A stretch of DNA of 64,000 bases from Polaribacter sp. Hel1_33_78 (GTDB lineage Bacteria > Bacteroidota > Bacteroidia > Flavobacteriales > Flavobacteriaceae). The stretch is taken from positions 1,034,001 to 1,098,000 of the forward strand of contig NZ_LT629794.1 of the NCBI RefSeq assembly GCF_900106075.1. The letters run 5' to 3'. This document shows, one piece after another, positions 7,509 through 15,662 of the stretch; positions within the stretch are counted from its first letter, which is position 1, and each line of letters opens with the position of its first letter. A model generated the notes under the pieces. It ran no database searches. It was not told where the DNA came from and saw nothing but the letters and a program-made list of their open reading frames with translations. The translations under genes were made by a program, and so were the position numbers.

Positions 7509-8999
7509 TTAATTGTTTTTAAGCAAACTATTTCTGTTAGAAAGGGTGTGTTTTTTTAGAATTCGTAAACTTTCTTTTTTCACATTAGCATTTTTTTTCA
7601 TGTTCCAAAGTGTATCACTTGCCTTTTTTCTCGCAATCTTAATATCTACAATTGGTTTTGGGTAATCGATGCCAAGTTCTAAATTGTTAAATTGTTCGTC
7701 TAAGGGGGTCATTAAGTATGGCTCATGTAAAAAAGGAATTGATAAATGTGCCAGTTCAGGGACCCATTTTTTTATGAAACTGCCATCTTCGTCATGTTCT
7801 AAACTATTTTTTACAGGATTGTATATTCGAAGAATGTTTATACCAGTTTCACCCGCATTCATTTGTAATTGAGGAAAGTGAATTCCGGGTTCAAAATCTA
7901 AAAATAATTTAGATAAATGTTGAGAGGAGGCTTGCCAAGGTTGCCATAAAATATGCGTAAAAAAAGAAACTAACATGGCCCGCATTCTGAAATTTAAATA
8001 ACCGGTTTCTTGCAAACAACGCATGCATGCATCAATTAAAGGAAATCCAGTTTTTCCTTCTTCCCAAGCCTTTTGATATTTTACAGAAATACTTTTCTTT
8101 AATTTTTGATATCCTTTATTGATACTAGCATTCTCCATGGTATGTTCCATTTCGAATTTCTGTATAAAATGTGCCTGCCAGCGCAATCTTGAGATAAAAG
8201 CTCCTAGATGTCTTTTATTAGCTTCTGTTTTGTGTTTTAGAGCCTCTTGAAATATTTGTCGAATAGAAACATTTCCCCAAGCAATATATGGCGATAATCT
8301 ACTGCAACTTTCTCTTGCCAAACTCGGTTTTGAAATATTATACATATATTTTTCATGGCGTTTCTGAAAAAAAGTATCGGCATATCTCCAAGCTGTTTTT
8401 GTGCCCCCTTTTTGAAAATATTTATGTTTTGGCGTTTCTAAATTTACAATATGAAAATATTTTTCTAGTTTAGTAATTTCTTCAATAGAGATAAAATTCT
8501 TTGAATTAAATTGGTTAGTAATTAGAGAGTCATACATGTAATCATCCCACTTGTCAAACCAATCTTCTCTATTTAATAAACCTCTTAAAATTCCATTATT
8601 ATTGTTTTCCACCCAATTTATGGAGTTGTTTCTACAGTATCTGGTAAACTCTTTATCTCTATTATAGGTTGTTAATAAACCAGTTTCTTGATGAGAAAAA
8701 ACAGTATTTATAAAATAGCTATCAAATAATTGATTGAAGGCACTCACAACTTCTGTTTGAACGCAAAGAATTTTGGTATTGTACTTTTTTAGGTCAGCAT
8801 TTAAATTTACCAAAGACTCTTTTATAAAGTTCCAGTGACGTGTGTCGTAATGTGGGTCTTCGATTAAAGAATTTTCAAAAACATACAAGAAAAGTACACG
8901 TTTGTTTGCTTTTAAAGCATTTTGAATTGCTTCATTATCTTGCAAACGTAAATCACGTTTAAACCAAACAATATGTATTTCTTCTTTATTAATATTCAT
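7509..8999 (-). CDS. atypical cryptochrome/photolyase-family protein
   Basis: A 496-residue member of the photolyase/cryptochrome superfamily: the antenna-domain start IVWFKRDLRLQDNEAI is clear, and the FAD domain has SPYIAWGNVSIRQIF and GKTGFPLIDACMRCLQETGYLNFRMRAM. The flavin-binding stretch differs strongly from class I enzymes. Where those have SN.GNWQW.AG.G this one reads FEPGIHFPQLQMNAGETGINILRIYNP (two adjoining pieces), so the conserved NWQW, with the proximal electron-transfer Trp, is missing. A closing EHDEDGSFIKKWVPEL is kept. It is a distinct class rather than a degraded gene, since the frame is intact. Its first 11 bases overlap the 3' end of the FeS-type gene, so the two are coupled. 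Repair specificity or signalling role unknown. Confidence 0.85.
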   Translation of the reverse strand: MNINKEEIHIVWFKRDLRLQDNEAIQNALKANKRVLFLYVFENSLIEDPHYDTRHWNFIKESLVNLNADLKKYNTKILCVQTEVVSAFNQLFDSYFINTVFSHQETGLLTTYNRDKEFTRYCRNNSINWVENNNNGILRGLLNREDWFDKWDDYMYDSLITNQFNSKNFISIEEITKLEKYFHIVNLETPKHKYFQKGGTKTAWRYADTFFQKRHEKYMYNISKPSLARESCSRLSPYIAWGNVSIRQIFQEALKHKTEANKRHLGAFISRLRWQAHFIQKFEMEHTMENASINKGYQKLKKSISVKYQKAWEEGKTGFPLIDACMRCLQETGYLNFRMRAMLVSFFTHILWQPWQASSQHLSKLFLDFEPGIHFPQLQMNAGETGINILRIYNPVKNSLEHDEDGSFIKKWVPELAHLSIPFLHEPYLMTPLDEQFNNLELGIDYPKPIVDIKIARKKASDTLWNMKKNANVKKESLRILKKHTLSNRNSLLKNN

Positions 9000-10521
9000 C
9001 TAAATTTTCTATAATATGATTTGCTTTCTCTTTTATCCTCGCTCGGTCTTCGGAAGACATTTTGTTTAATAGACTATACATCATTTTCATTCTAAAATTA
9101 GAGGATAGTTTCTCTTGTTTTTCGTCCAGAAAATTCCAATAAAGTGTGTTAAAAGGACACGCATCGTCTTCGAATTTCTTTGCTTTTTTATATACACAAC
9201 TTTCACAATAATTACTCATTTTACTAATGTAACTTCCACTTGAAACATAGGGCTTCGTTGCAATTTTTCCACCATCTGCAAACTGACTCATTCCGCGTGT
9301 ATTTGGCAGTTGAACCCATTCAATGGCATCTACATAAATACCTAAATACCAAGCATCGATTTCATCTGGATGTATTTGAGTTAATAAGGCAAAATTTCCG
9401 GTAATCATTAATCGTTGAATATGATGTGCATACCCATTTTCTAAAGAATTATTGATTGCATTTTTAAGACAGTTCATTTTTGTTTTTCCCGTCCAAAAGA
9501 ATTTGGGTAATTTATTTTTATTATCTAGAAAGTTTTCTTTCTTGTATTCAGGCATTAACATCCAATACATCCCTCTCATATATTCTCTCCAACCTAGAAT
9601 TTGTCTTATAAAACCCTCAACTTGTGAAATGTCAATAGCATCTTGTTGCTTTCTGTATGTTTCAAGAACGGTATCAATTATTTCTTTAGGAGAAATTATT
9701 TTCGTGTTCATGGCGAAAGAAATTCGACTATGAAAAAGGTAGATTTTATCTGTATGCATGGCATCTTGATAATCACCAAAGTGTACCAATAAATGTTCAC
9801 AAAAATAATTTAATTGCTGAATTGCTTGTTTTCTAGAAATAGGATATTCAAAATATTTAGAATTGATCTTTCCAATCGTTTCTATTTTTGCTTTTTTTAT
9901 ATCAGAAAGAATATCTTCAACGTTTGTGTCAAAGTTAATTTCTTGCGGAATTAGAGTATCTCCTTTCCACTTTTTTCTATTGCTGGCATCGTAATTCCAT
10001 TTACCTCCTTCAGGTTGTTTGTCAATCATTAGGATTTGATGTTTTTTACGCATATTGCGATAAAAATTCTCCATTAAAAACTGTTTTTTACCTTTAAAAA
10101 AAGTTTCTAAATCCTCTCTTTCTGTATAAAAATGTTCACTTGAAAAGACCCTAGAATCAATAGGTAAATTTTTACAAAAAATTTTTATTTGCTGATCAAG
10201 CCGATATTCATCCGGAGATAAATATTCAAATTTTTCAATGTTATTTTCTTCAATTAAAATAGTAAGATTTTCAACTAAACTTTGTGTGTTTTTTTTATCA
10301 TTTATATTAAAATAGATAACAGCATGATTTGCTATTTTTAGTTCTTTGGCAAAGTTTCTCATGGCTGCGAAAAAGCCAGTAACTTTTTGAATATGATGGG
10401 TTACGTAGTCTGTTTCTTGTCGCATTTCAAATATGCAATAGATAACATTACTATCAGTCTCTCGGAACCAAGAGTGCTGGCTGTTTAGCTGATCTCCTAA
10501 AATTAAGCGTAATTTTTTCAT
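8989..10521 (-). CDS. FeS-BCP family (6-4) photolyase-type protein
   Basis: A 510-residue photolyase-related protein. It starts LRLILGDQLNSQHSWF, typical of the bacterial iron-sulphur cryptochrome/photolyase (FeS-BCP) group that includes Agrobacterium PhrB, a (6-4) photoproduct photolyase. The 4Fe-4S ligands are visible: Cys in KMNCLKNA, then YCESCVYK, then a third 13 residues later in DDACPFN (about residues 437-453), the spacing of the Agrobacterium ligands. The FAD region has NTRGMSQFADGG. Known members bind FAD and a lumazine antenna, and folE nearby could feed pterin or lumazine-type cofactor supply. It lies 1 base from the cryptochrome-DASH gene and overlaps the next gene by 11 bases. 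Confidence 0.9.
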   Translation of the reverse strand: MKKLRLILGDQLNSQHSWFRETDSNVIYCIFEMRQETDYVTHHIQKVTGFFAAMRNFAKELKIANHAVIYFNINDKKNTQSLVENLTILIEENNIEKFEYLSPDEYRLDQQIKIFCKNLPIDSRVFSSEHFYTEREDLETFFKGKKQFLMENFYRNMRKKHQILMIDKQPEGGKWNYDASNRKKWKGDTLIPQEINFDTNVEDILSDIKKAKIETIGKINSKYFEYPISRKQAIQQLNYFCEHLLVHFGDYQDAMHTDKIYLFHSRISFAMNTKIISPKEIIDTVLETYRKQQDAIDISQVEGFIRQILGWREYMRGMYWMLMPEYKKENFLDNKNKLPKFFWTGKTKMNCLKNAINNSLENGYAHHIQRLMITGNFALLTQIHPDEIDAWYLGIYVDAIEWVQLPNTRGMSQFADGGKIATKPYVSSGSYISKMSNYCESCVYKKAKKFEDDACPFNTLYWNFLDEKQEKLSSNFRMKMMYSLLNKMSSEDRARIKEKANHIIENLDEY

Positions 10522-10522
10522 T

Positions 10523-11833
10523 CTAAAATAAAGTTTTTTCTAACCATAATTTTCTAAATTTATGATTGCTATCATAACGTTCTGCTTGCAGTTGTGTATT
10601 AAATTTACGGTCTCTAGGATCATTTCCAACTCCTGCAACATACATCCAATTTCCATAATTGCTGTGAACGTCATAGTCTAATAAAACAGATTCAAAATAT
10701 GCTGCTCCAATTCTCCAATCTAATAAAAGTTCTTTTGCAAAATAGGAAGCTACATTCTGTCTTCCTCTATTACTCATCCAGCCAGTTTCTTTAAGTTCAA
10801 TCATATTGGCATTCACAAAATCATCTTTAGTTTCACCATTAATCCATTTTTGGATGTTTTTTTTATCAGCCTTCCATTCATAATCTCTATCTAAAATACC
10901 ACCAATTTTAAAGATTTTAGCATCATATTTTAAGGAAATATATTTGAAATAGTCTCTCCAAATTAATTCAAAAATAACCCAATAGGTAGATTGATTTTTA
11001 CCAAATTCCTCTTCATAATTTTTTACATTCCAATAGATTGTTTTGGCAGAAATACTACCATTAGCCAACCAAGGTGAAAACTTTGTAGAGTAATCATTAC
11101 CCACCATTCCATTTCTAGTTTTCTTGTAATAACTAACTTTTTTGCTTTCAAAAAAATAATAATTCATCCTTTCTAATGCAGCAGTTTCTCCACCTTTAAA
11201 TGGGAATGCAGTTTTGTTGGTAATATCAAAATCATCGAAGCCTAATTTTTGTAAAGTTGGAATTTCTGTGTGATTCTGAACTAAATTGTCTTCTGATAAC
11301 TTTAATACACTAACTTCTTCTGAAATGGTAACATATTTTTCTAATTTTTTTCTAAAGGCCGTAAAAATATTAGGTATGTTATGAAAATCATTAGAAACTG
11401 TTTCAGGGTGATATAAAAACTGATTATAATTTTCTGTAAAATCAATATTTTCATTTAAAGATTTTTTGATAAAATAGTTTGTTTCGACCTCTTCTCTCGT
11501 CCATTCTTTTTGCGTATAAATTTTATCTACGGATAAATCATCACATAATTCGGGAATTTTATTTTCTGGAGCGTCAAAATAGGTAAGAAGTGTAATATTT
11601 AAATTTGCGAGATTTTGTTTTAAATTAGTAATGGTTTCAATTAAAAACTGCGCTCTAAATTTTTCAGTTTTCTTGAATCCAAAATTGTCTTTTTCAAAAT
11701 ATTTAGGATCAAAAAAATACACAGCAATTGTATGTTGATTTTCATCAATTGCTTTTTTAAGAGAAATATTATCATTAACTCTTAAATTATTACGAAACCA
11801 AACTAAGGCTTTTTTTATCTGTTGCTGCTGCAT
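10523..11833 (-). CDS. cryptochrome DASH
   Basis: A 436-residue cryptochrome-DASH, a blue-light flavoprotein that repairs cyclobutane dimers in single-stranded DNA and may also signal. It begins [15 protein letters not shown], and the FAD domain carries [11 protein letters not shown] and the DASH-specific stretch [20 protein letters not shown] followed by PRDRKFN, which separates this class from ordinary photolyases (WMY in place of WQW). Length is typical. The start overlaps the end of the DUF2256 gene by 19 bases, so translation is probably coupled. It is the most promoter-proximal of the photolyase genes in this operon. Confidence 0.93.
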   Translation of the reverse strand: MQQQQIKKALVWFRNNLRVNDNISLKKAIDENQHTIAVYFFDPKYFEKDNFGFKKTEKFRAQFLIETITNLKQNLANLNITLLTYFDAPENKIPELCDDLSVDKIYTQKEWTREEVETNYFIKKSLNENIDFTENYNQFLYHPETVSNDFHNIPNIFTAFRKKLEKYVTISEEVSVLKLSEDNLVQNHTEIPTLQKLGFDDFDITNKTAFPFKGGETAALERMNYYFFESKKVSYYKKTRNGMVGNDYSTKFSPWLANGSISAKTIYWNVKNYEEEFGKNQSTYWVIFELIWRDYFKYISLKYDAKIFKIGGILDRDYEWKADKKNIQKWINGETKDDFVNANMIELKETGWMSNRGRQNVASYFAKELLLDWRIGAAYFESVLLDYDVHSNYGNWMYVAGVGNDPRDRKFNTQLQAERYDSNHKFRKLWLEKTLF

Positions 11834-11943
11834 TTTTTACTACAATATTTTACGTTTTCCCAGTTCTTTTCCCATTTTTTGCGCCATGTAAACGGCCTAT
11901 CACAAATAGGACATATTTTGGTTGGTAGGTTTTGTTTTTTCAA
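11815..11943 (-). CDS. DUF2256 zinc-ribbon-like small protein
   Basis: A 42-residue protein found by reading the gap between two larger genes. It has two CxxC-type pairs ([12 protein letters not shown] and [11 protein letters not shown]), which should bind one zinc, and the RPFTWRKKW signature of DUF2256. There is no ATG in frame: an in-frame TAA lies shortly upstream and the only reasonable start is TTG at 11943. The 3' end overlaps the cryptochrome-DASH ATG. DUF2256 genes are repeatedly neighbours of cryptochrome/photolyase genes, so a partner role is likely. Confidence 0.85.
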   Translation of the reverse strand: MKKQNLPTKICPICDRPFTWRKKWEKNWENVKYCSKKCSSNR

Positions 11944-11950
11944 AAGTTTA

Positions 11951-13372
11951 TCATTTTACAATTTTATTTATCATTCCGTTAAAAATAAACCAGTGAAAAG
12001 GTACAACCGCATACCAATACAATCTACCAGCTAATCCAACAGGTCTAAACGTTGCAGTTTGATTTAAAACACCATTTTCAATTTTAAATTCTAACCAAGC
12101 TTCACCAGGTAAAATCATTTCTGCGTAGAGTAGGAGTTTACCTTTTTCTTTATCTGAATAAATAACTCTCCAAAAATCTAATGCATCGCCTGCATTTAAT
12201 TCTGTAGGATGTCTTCTTCCTCTTCGCAAACCGGCACCTCCAAAAAATTGATCTATAAACCCTCTAATTTTCCATAAAATAGTTCCATAATACCAGCCTG
12301 TTTCTCCACCAATTGCCCAAATTTTATCTAAGGTTTTTGTTTTGTCTTTTATGTTTCTCTTTTTAAAATCTTTAAAACATCCATACTTTGGAACATTTAT
12401 AAATTCATTCACATAATTTTTTAATTTTCCACTACTTACATAGGAATCTTTCCAACTAGAAATGATACTATTTTGTTCAATCTTTTTAAAGGCTAATTGC
12501 ACTGCTTCTTTATAAGTAATAGGGTTAACACCTAAAATTTGATTGATGTTGCTCTTATTACCAATAACTTCTACACCCATAGAATTTACTAAAGAACTTG
12601 CCAATTTATAAGATGTTGAGGTAACAAAATATAACCAATAAGAAGACAGTTTTGGGGTCATTACAGGTACTGTTAAAATCCATCTTTTAAGTTTTCTTAC
12701 CTCTGCAAATTGTAAGAGCATTGTTTTGTAAGTCAATACTTTTGGGCCAAAAATATCATAAGAGGTATTGTACAATTCTTGCTTATTTAAAGAGTTGTGT
12801 AAAAATGATAAAACATCTCTTACAGATAAAGGTTGTGTTTTTGTATTTAGCCATTTGGGCGCAATCATAGCAGGTAGTTTTTCTACCAAATCTCTAATAA
12901 TTTCAAAAGAAGAACTCCCTGAACCAACAATAATACCTGCTTTAAAAGTGGTTAAAGCGTAATTAGTTGAACTTAATGTATGTTCAACATTTTTGCGAGA
13001 TAATAGATGTTTGGATAGTTTTGTATCGTTTGTAATACCGCTTAAATAAATAACTTGTTTTAGATTGGTAGTTTCTGCAAAACGTTTAAAGTTGAAAGCA
13101 CATTTTTCTTCTAAAATATGAAATTCTTTGGCGGAATTAGACATAGAATGTATCAAGTAATAAGCAATATCTATATCTTTTGGAATACCTTCTAAAGAAG
13201 TTGCATTTAAAAAGTCTGCTTCAATTAATTCAATATTTTTTTGTTCTTTAAAGTAATTTTCAGCTCTTTTTTTATCTCTTACAGGACATATAATTTTATG
13301 ACCATCATTTAATAACAAAGGTATTAAACGCTTGCCAATGTAACCAGTAGCTCCTGTAACTAGAATTTTCAT
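11951..13372 (-). CDS. SDR-family NAD(P)-binding protein with DUF2867 C-terminal domain
   Basis: A 473-residue two-domain protein. Residues 1-300 form an extended SDR/NmrA-like Rossmann fold starting [16 protein letters not shown], the dinucleotide site. The C-terminal 170 residues (from about [11 protein letters not shown], with [19 protein letters not shown] and [22 protein letters not shown]) are DUF2867, a helix-grip-like domain often fused here. The reaction is unknown. Fusions of this type recur in flavobacterial and cyanobacterial light clusters. It is 7 bases upstream of DUF2256 and directly follows the flavin reductase gene, so it is the second gene of the operon. Confidence 0.87.
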   Translation of the reverse strand: MKILVTGATGYIGKRLIPLLLNDGHKIICPVRDKKRAENYFKEQKNIELIEADFLNATSLEGIPKDIDIAYYLIHSMSNSAKEFHILEEKCAFNFKRFAETTNLKQVIYLSGITNDTKLSKHLLSRKNVEHTLSSTNYALTTFKAGIIVGSGSSSFEIIRDLVEKLPAMIAPKWLNTKTQPLSVRDVLSFLHNSLNKQELYNTSYDIFGPKVLTYKTMLLQFAEVRKLKRWILTVPVMTPKLSSYWLYFVTSTSYKLASSLVNSMGVEVIGNKSNINQILGVNPITYKEAVQLAFKKIEQNSIISSWKDSYVSSGKLKNYVNEFINVPKYGCFKDFKKRNIKDKTKTLDKIWAIGGETGWYYGTILWKIRGFIDQFFGGAGLRRGRRHPTELNAGDALDFWRVIYSDKEKGKLLLYAEMILPGEAWLEFKIENGVLNQTATFRPVGLAGRLYWYAVVPFHWFIFNGMINKIVK

Positions 13373-13996
13373 TTATTTTATAGGTTTAGGTCTTTGATAT
13401 GAAAGTTGCTTCTTAAATTTAGGAATAGCATACGTATCTAAACCATTGATTGTGGCCACATTTCCTTTTGATAAATTGATGAGACCATCTTCTTGTAATA
13501 GCTCATTTTTAACATATAGTTCCTGAATTTGAGCAACAATTAACATGACATCGTTAGACGGTACATAAACTTCTTCAACAAATTTCATGGCCATTTGTAC
13601 TGGTGCATTTTTTACAAAAGGTGCTTTAAAATCTCCTTTAAATTCTGGTTCTAAAATGGTCATATCAAATTCAGATATATCATCAGGATATTTAGCCGAG
13701 GTATGGTGAGCATCTTCAATGACATCTTCCCAAATATGATTAATTGTAAAATAACCAGTTTCTTTTAAGTTTCTATGTGTGTTTCTTGGAACAGTAGTGG
13801 GTCTTAAAATAAAACCTAGTGTTGGCGGATTTGATCCTAAATGAGTCACAGAACTAAAAACAGCAACATTTGTTTTTCCTTCAGAAGATATAGAACCTAG
13901 CAGATTTGCTGATTTAAAACCTGAACAACTATTTATTAAGTTTATTCTATAAATTTTGTTTAGGCTATTAATGTCTTGTTTATTAAAAAATTGCAT
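13373..13996 (-). CDS. flavin reductase-like FMN-binding protein
   Basis: A 207-residue protein of the flavin reductase/flavoredoxin split-barrel family. Features include SGFKSANLLGSISSEGKTNVAVFSSV (in two pieces), the LGFILRPTTVPRNTHRNL segment that contacts flavin phosphate, and YFTINHI. Such proteins bind FMN and either pass electrons from NAD(P)H or act as oxidoreductases. As the first gene of the operon that includes four photolyase-family genes, it might keep flavins reduced for them, which is inference. The gene ends exactly where the SDR-DUF2867 start begins. Confidence 0.87.
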   Translation of the reverse strand: MQFFNKQDINSLNKIYRINLINSCSGFKSANLLGSISSEGKTNVAVFSSVTHLGSNPPTLGFILRPTTVPRNTHRNLKETGYFTINHIWEDVIEDAHHTSAKYPDDISEFDMTILEPEFKGDFKAPFVKNAPVQMAMKFVEEVYVPSNDVMLIVAQIQELYVKNELLQEDGLINLSKGNVATINGLDTYAIPKFKKQLSYQRPKPIK

Positions 13997-14019
13997 TTAG
14001 AAGTATTATCTGTTCTTAA

Positions 14020-14063
14020 CAAAGATACAATTTGTTTAATATAGTGTTTGTTTTGTTAAACAA
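14020..14063 (-). promoter_or_regulatory. main light-cluster promoter with 32-bp dyad operator
   Basis: On the minus strand the -7 box TATCTTTG (14020-14027) lies 24 bases from the flavin reductase start codon. Four bases upstream begins a perfect 8-bp dyad with a 16-base spacer: TTGTTTAA (14032-14039) and TTAAACAA (14056-14063). A second, nested palindrome TTTTGTT-A-AACAAAA covers 14051-14065. The dyad overlaps where the -33 region should be, so a bound regulator would block or recruit polymerase. The same layout occurs at 7428-7470. Confidence 0.65.
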
Positions 14064-14065
14064 AA

Positions 14066-14657
14066 ATTAAGTTAAAGTTTGATTCTAGAGATTTTTTTTA
14101 TAAGAATTTATAGTCTCTAATTTTTTATCCAAAAGAATTATAGATGTCAGATTTAAATATTTTTTTAGTAGTAGTATTTCCTTATATGGTAAATCAAATA
14201 AAGCGAGAAGAGTTGAACAATTTGTTCAACTCTCACTGTTTAATAGATGATTTCCGGTTAAAAACTTTTTACAGGATAAGAGGATATAATCGATGATTAT
14301 ACTTTGTATGGATTTAATATCATTTAATTACCTAAGTCAGTCAAACAAGAGTTTTTTCGGTAGTTTCCAATTCTATTTGTGCCTTCATTTCTATTACATA
14401 AGCACCAGACTTAGAACCTGTAATAATTTTAAATCTTATGATACAGAATCATTGGGACTAAACCTTGCTTAGTATCTGCATGGTTTGTAGTTATAGCAGA
14501 AACACTGTTACCTCCAGAAATTATAGAGGTCATCACTTCATTTTGACGATTAAAATAAATTTGACACGTCCCTTTGAAATAATCTACCCTTTTAGAGCGC
14601 TTACAATCAATAAAAGTAAGCTAAAACAAAAACCACTTGCCATTGTTTTTAAATATT
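14066..14657. other. intergenic region without a convincing gene; 12-bp palindrome at 14209-14233
   Basis: About 590 bases between the light-cluster promoter and the stop of the CBM-like gene. I find no frame with family resemblance. The notable element is a perfect inverted repeat, AGAGTTGAACAA-T-TTGTTCAACTCT at 14209-14233. It lacks an adjacent T tract, so it looks more like an operator than an intrinsic terminator. Confidence 0.45.
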
Positions 14658-15644
14658 TTAATTAATAATTATTTTTTTTGATGATTCATTGCCATCACTT
14701 TTAAGTCGAACTAAATAAATTCCTTGATTAAGAGAGTTTACGTTTATAAGATATTCATTGTTTTGAGCACTGTTAAAACTAGTTTTTATAATTTGTCTTC
14801 CAGAAATATCAAAAACTTCTACTGTTAATTTAGTGAAAATTTCTTGAGTAGTTATTTTAATTCCTTGTCGTTTTGCATAAAAAACTTTAATATTTTCAAT
14901 CAAAGTATTTTTTGAATTTAGGGTATAATTACAGCCATTAAATACATTGTAAATATTTTGTTCAGAACTTAATATTGTTTGAATTCTATTATTATTTGCA
15001 ACAGTTCCACAATTGCTATCAGGAGTTTCTTCGTTACCCCAACCTTGACCATTTAAAAATTTATATTCAAAAGTAATTGGGTAATCGGCGGGTGTTGGTA
15101 ACCTCAATGTTGTACTATAAATGTTTTCATTTACGTCGGATAGATTAAAGTTATCTGGGCTCCAACCATTAAATTCTCCAGCCATATAAATACCATCTGC
15201 GGAAATGCTGGATTCATTGGACATGTCAACATTAAGAGTTACTGAAAATCCAGTACCTTCTGGATTACAACCGTTAAAGGGAACAGTTTCTAGTATTACA
15301 TCATTTCCAGAATCATTTATGTAAATAAAACGATTTCCATTTGAAGGTGCACAAGGGTAACTTGCCTGTTCTTCTGTACCCCAAGCATTTCCATTTAAAA
15401 ATTTATATTCCTGCCAACCAGGATTTAATTGAACAACTGTTGAATATATGTTGGTATTGCTCTCTTGTGTCAATTCGTTAGCGTCTGTGGACCATCCATT
15501 AAGCGAGCCTGCCAGATGAACACCGTTTTCACTTATAGTTTCGTTGGACATATCAACTCTTATAGTAACGTTTACTTGTGAAAATATAGGAGTATTAAAA
15601 AATAATACTATTAATAATAATTTGATTGTGTAATTTTTTTTCAT
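14658..15644 (-). CDS. secreted T9SS protein with two CBM-like (starch-binding-type fold) domains
   Basis: A 328-residue exported protein. A signal peptide (residues 1-22, ending FNTPIFS) is followed by two homologous domains of about 105 residues. Each opens with VDMSNE, contains GV/IYMAGEFNGWSPD-type and YKFLNGQGWG-type motifs, and closes with a cysteine-containing NGCN or NGCNPEG. This is the Ig-like fold seen in glycogen/starch-binding modules (CBM20/48-like) and in SusE repeats. The last 75 residues are a type A T9SS sorting domain (VEVFDISGRQII, then LNQGIYLVRL). It is the last gene of the GH30/SusCD operon, 18 bases after a GH30 gene, and probably binds the same glycan at the cell surface. 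No catalytic motif is visible. Confidence 0.8.
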   Translation of the reverse strand: MKKNYTIKLLLIVLFFNTPIFSQVNVTIRVDMSNETISENGVHLAGSLNGWSTDANELTQESNTNIYSTVVQLNPGWQEYKFLNGNAWGTEEQASYPCAPSNGNRFIYINDSGNDVILETVPFNGCNPEGTGFSVTLNVDMSNESSISADGIYMAGEFNGWSPDNFNLSDVNENIYSTTLRLPTPADYPITFEYKFLNGQGWGNEETPDSNCGTVANNNRIQTILSSEQNIYNVFNGCNYTLNSKNTLIENIKVFYAKRQGIKITTQEIFTKLTVEVFDISGRQIIKTSFNSAQNNEYLINVNSLNQGIYLVRLKSDGNESSKKIIIN

Positions 15645-15662
15645 GAATTTAAATTTAAATAA

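Noticed and set aside
1..14063. Proteorhodopsin, carotenoid synthesis or a light-sensing LitR/CarH gene
   Set aside because: Looked for because of the context; none of the frames in the window has their motifs.
14465..14665. 66-codon plus-strand frame
   Set aside because: No family resemblance and no ribosome binding site; it overlaps the stop of a real minus-strand gene.
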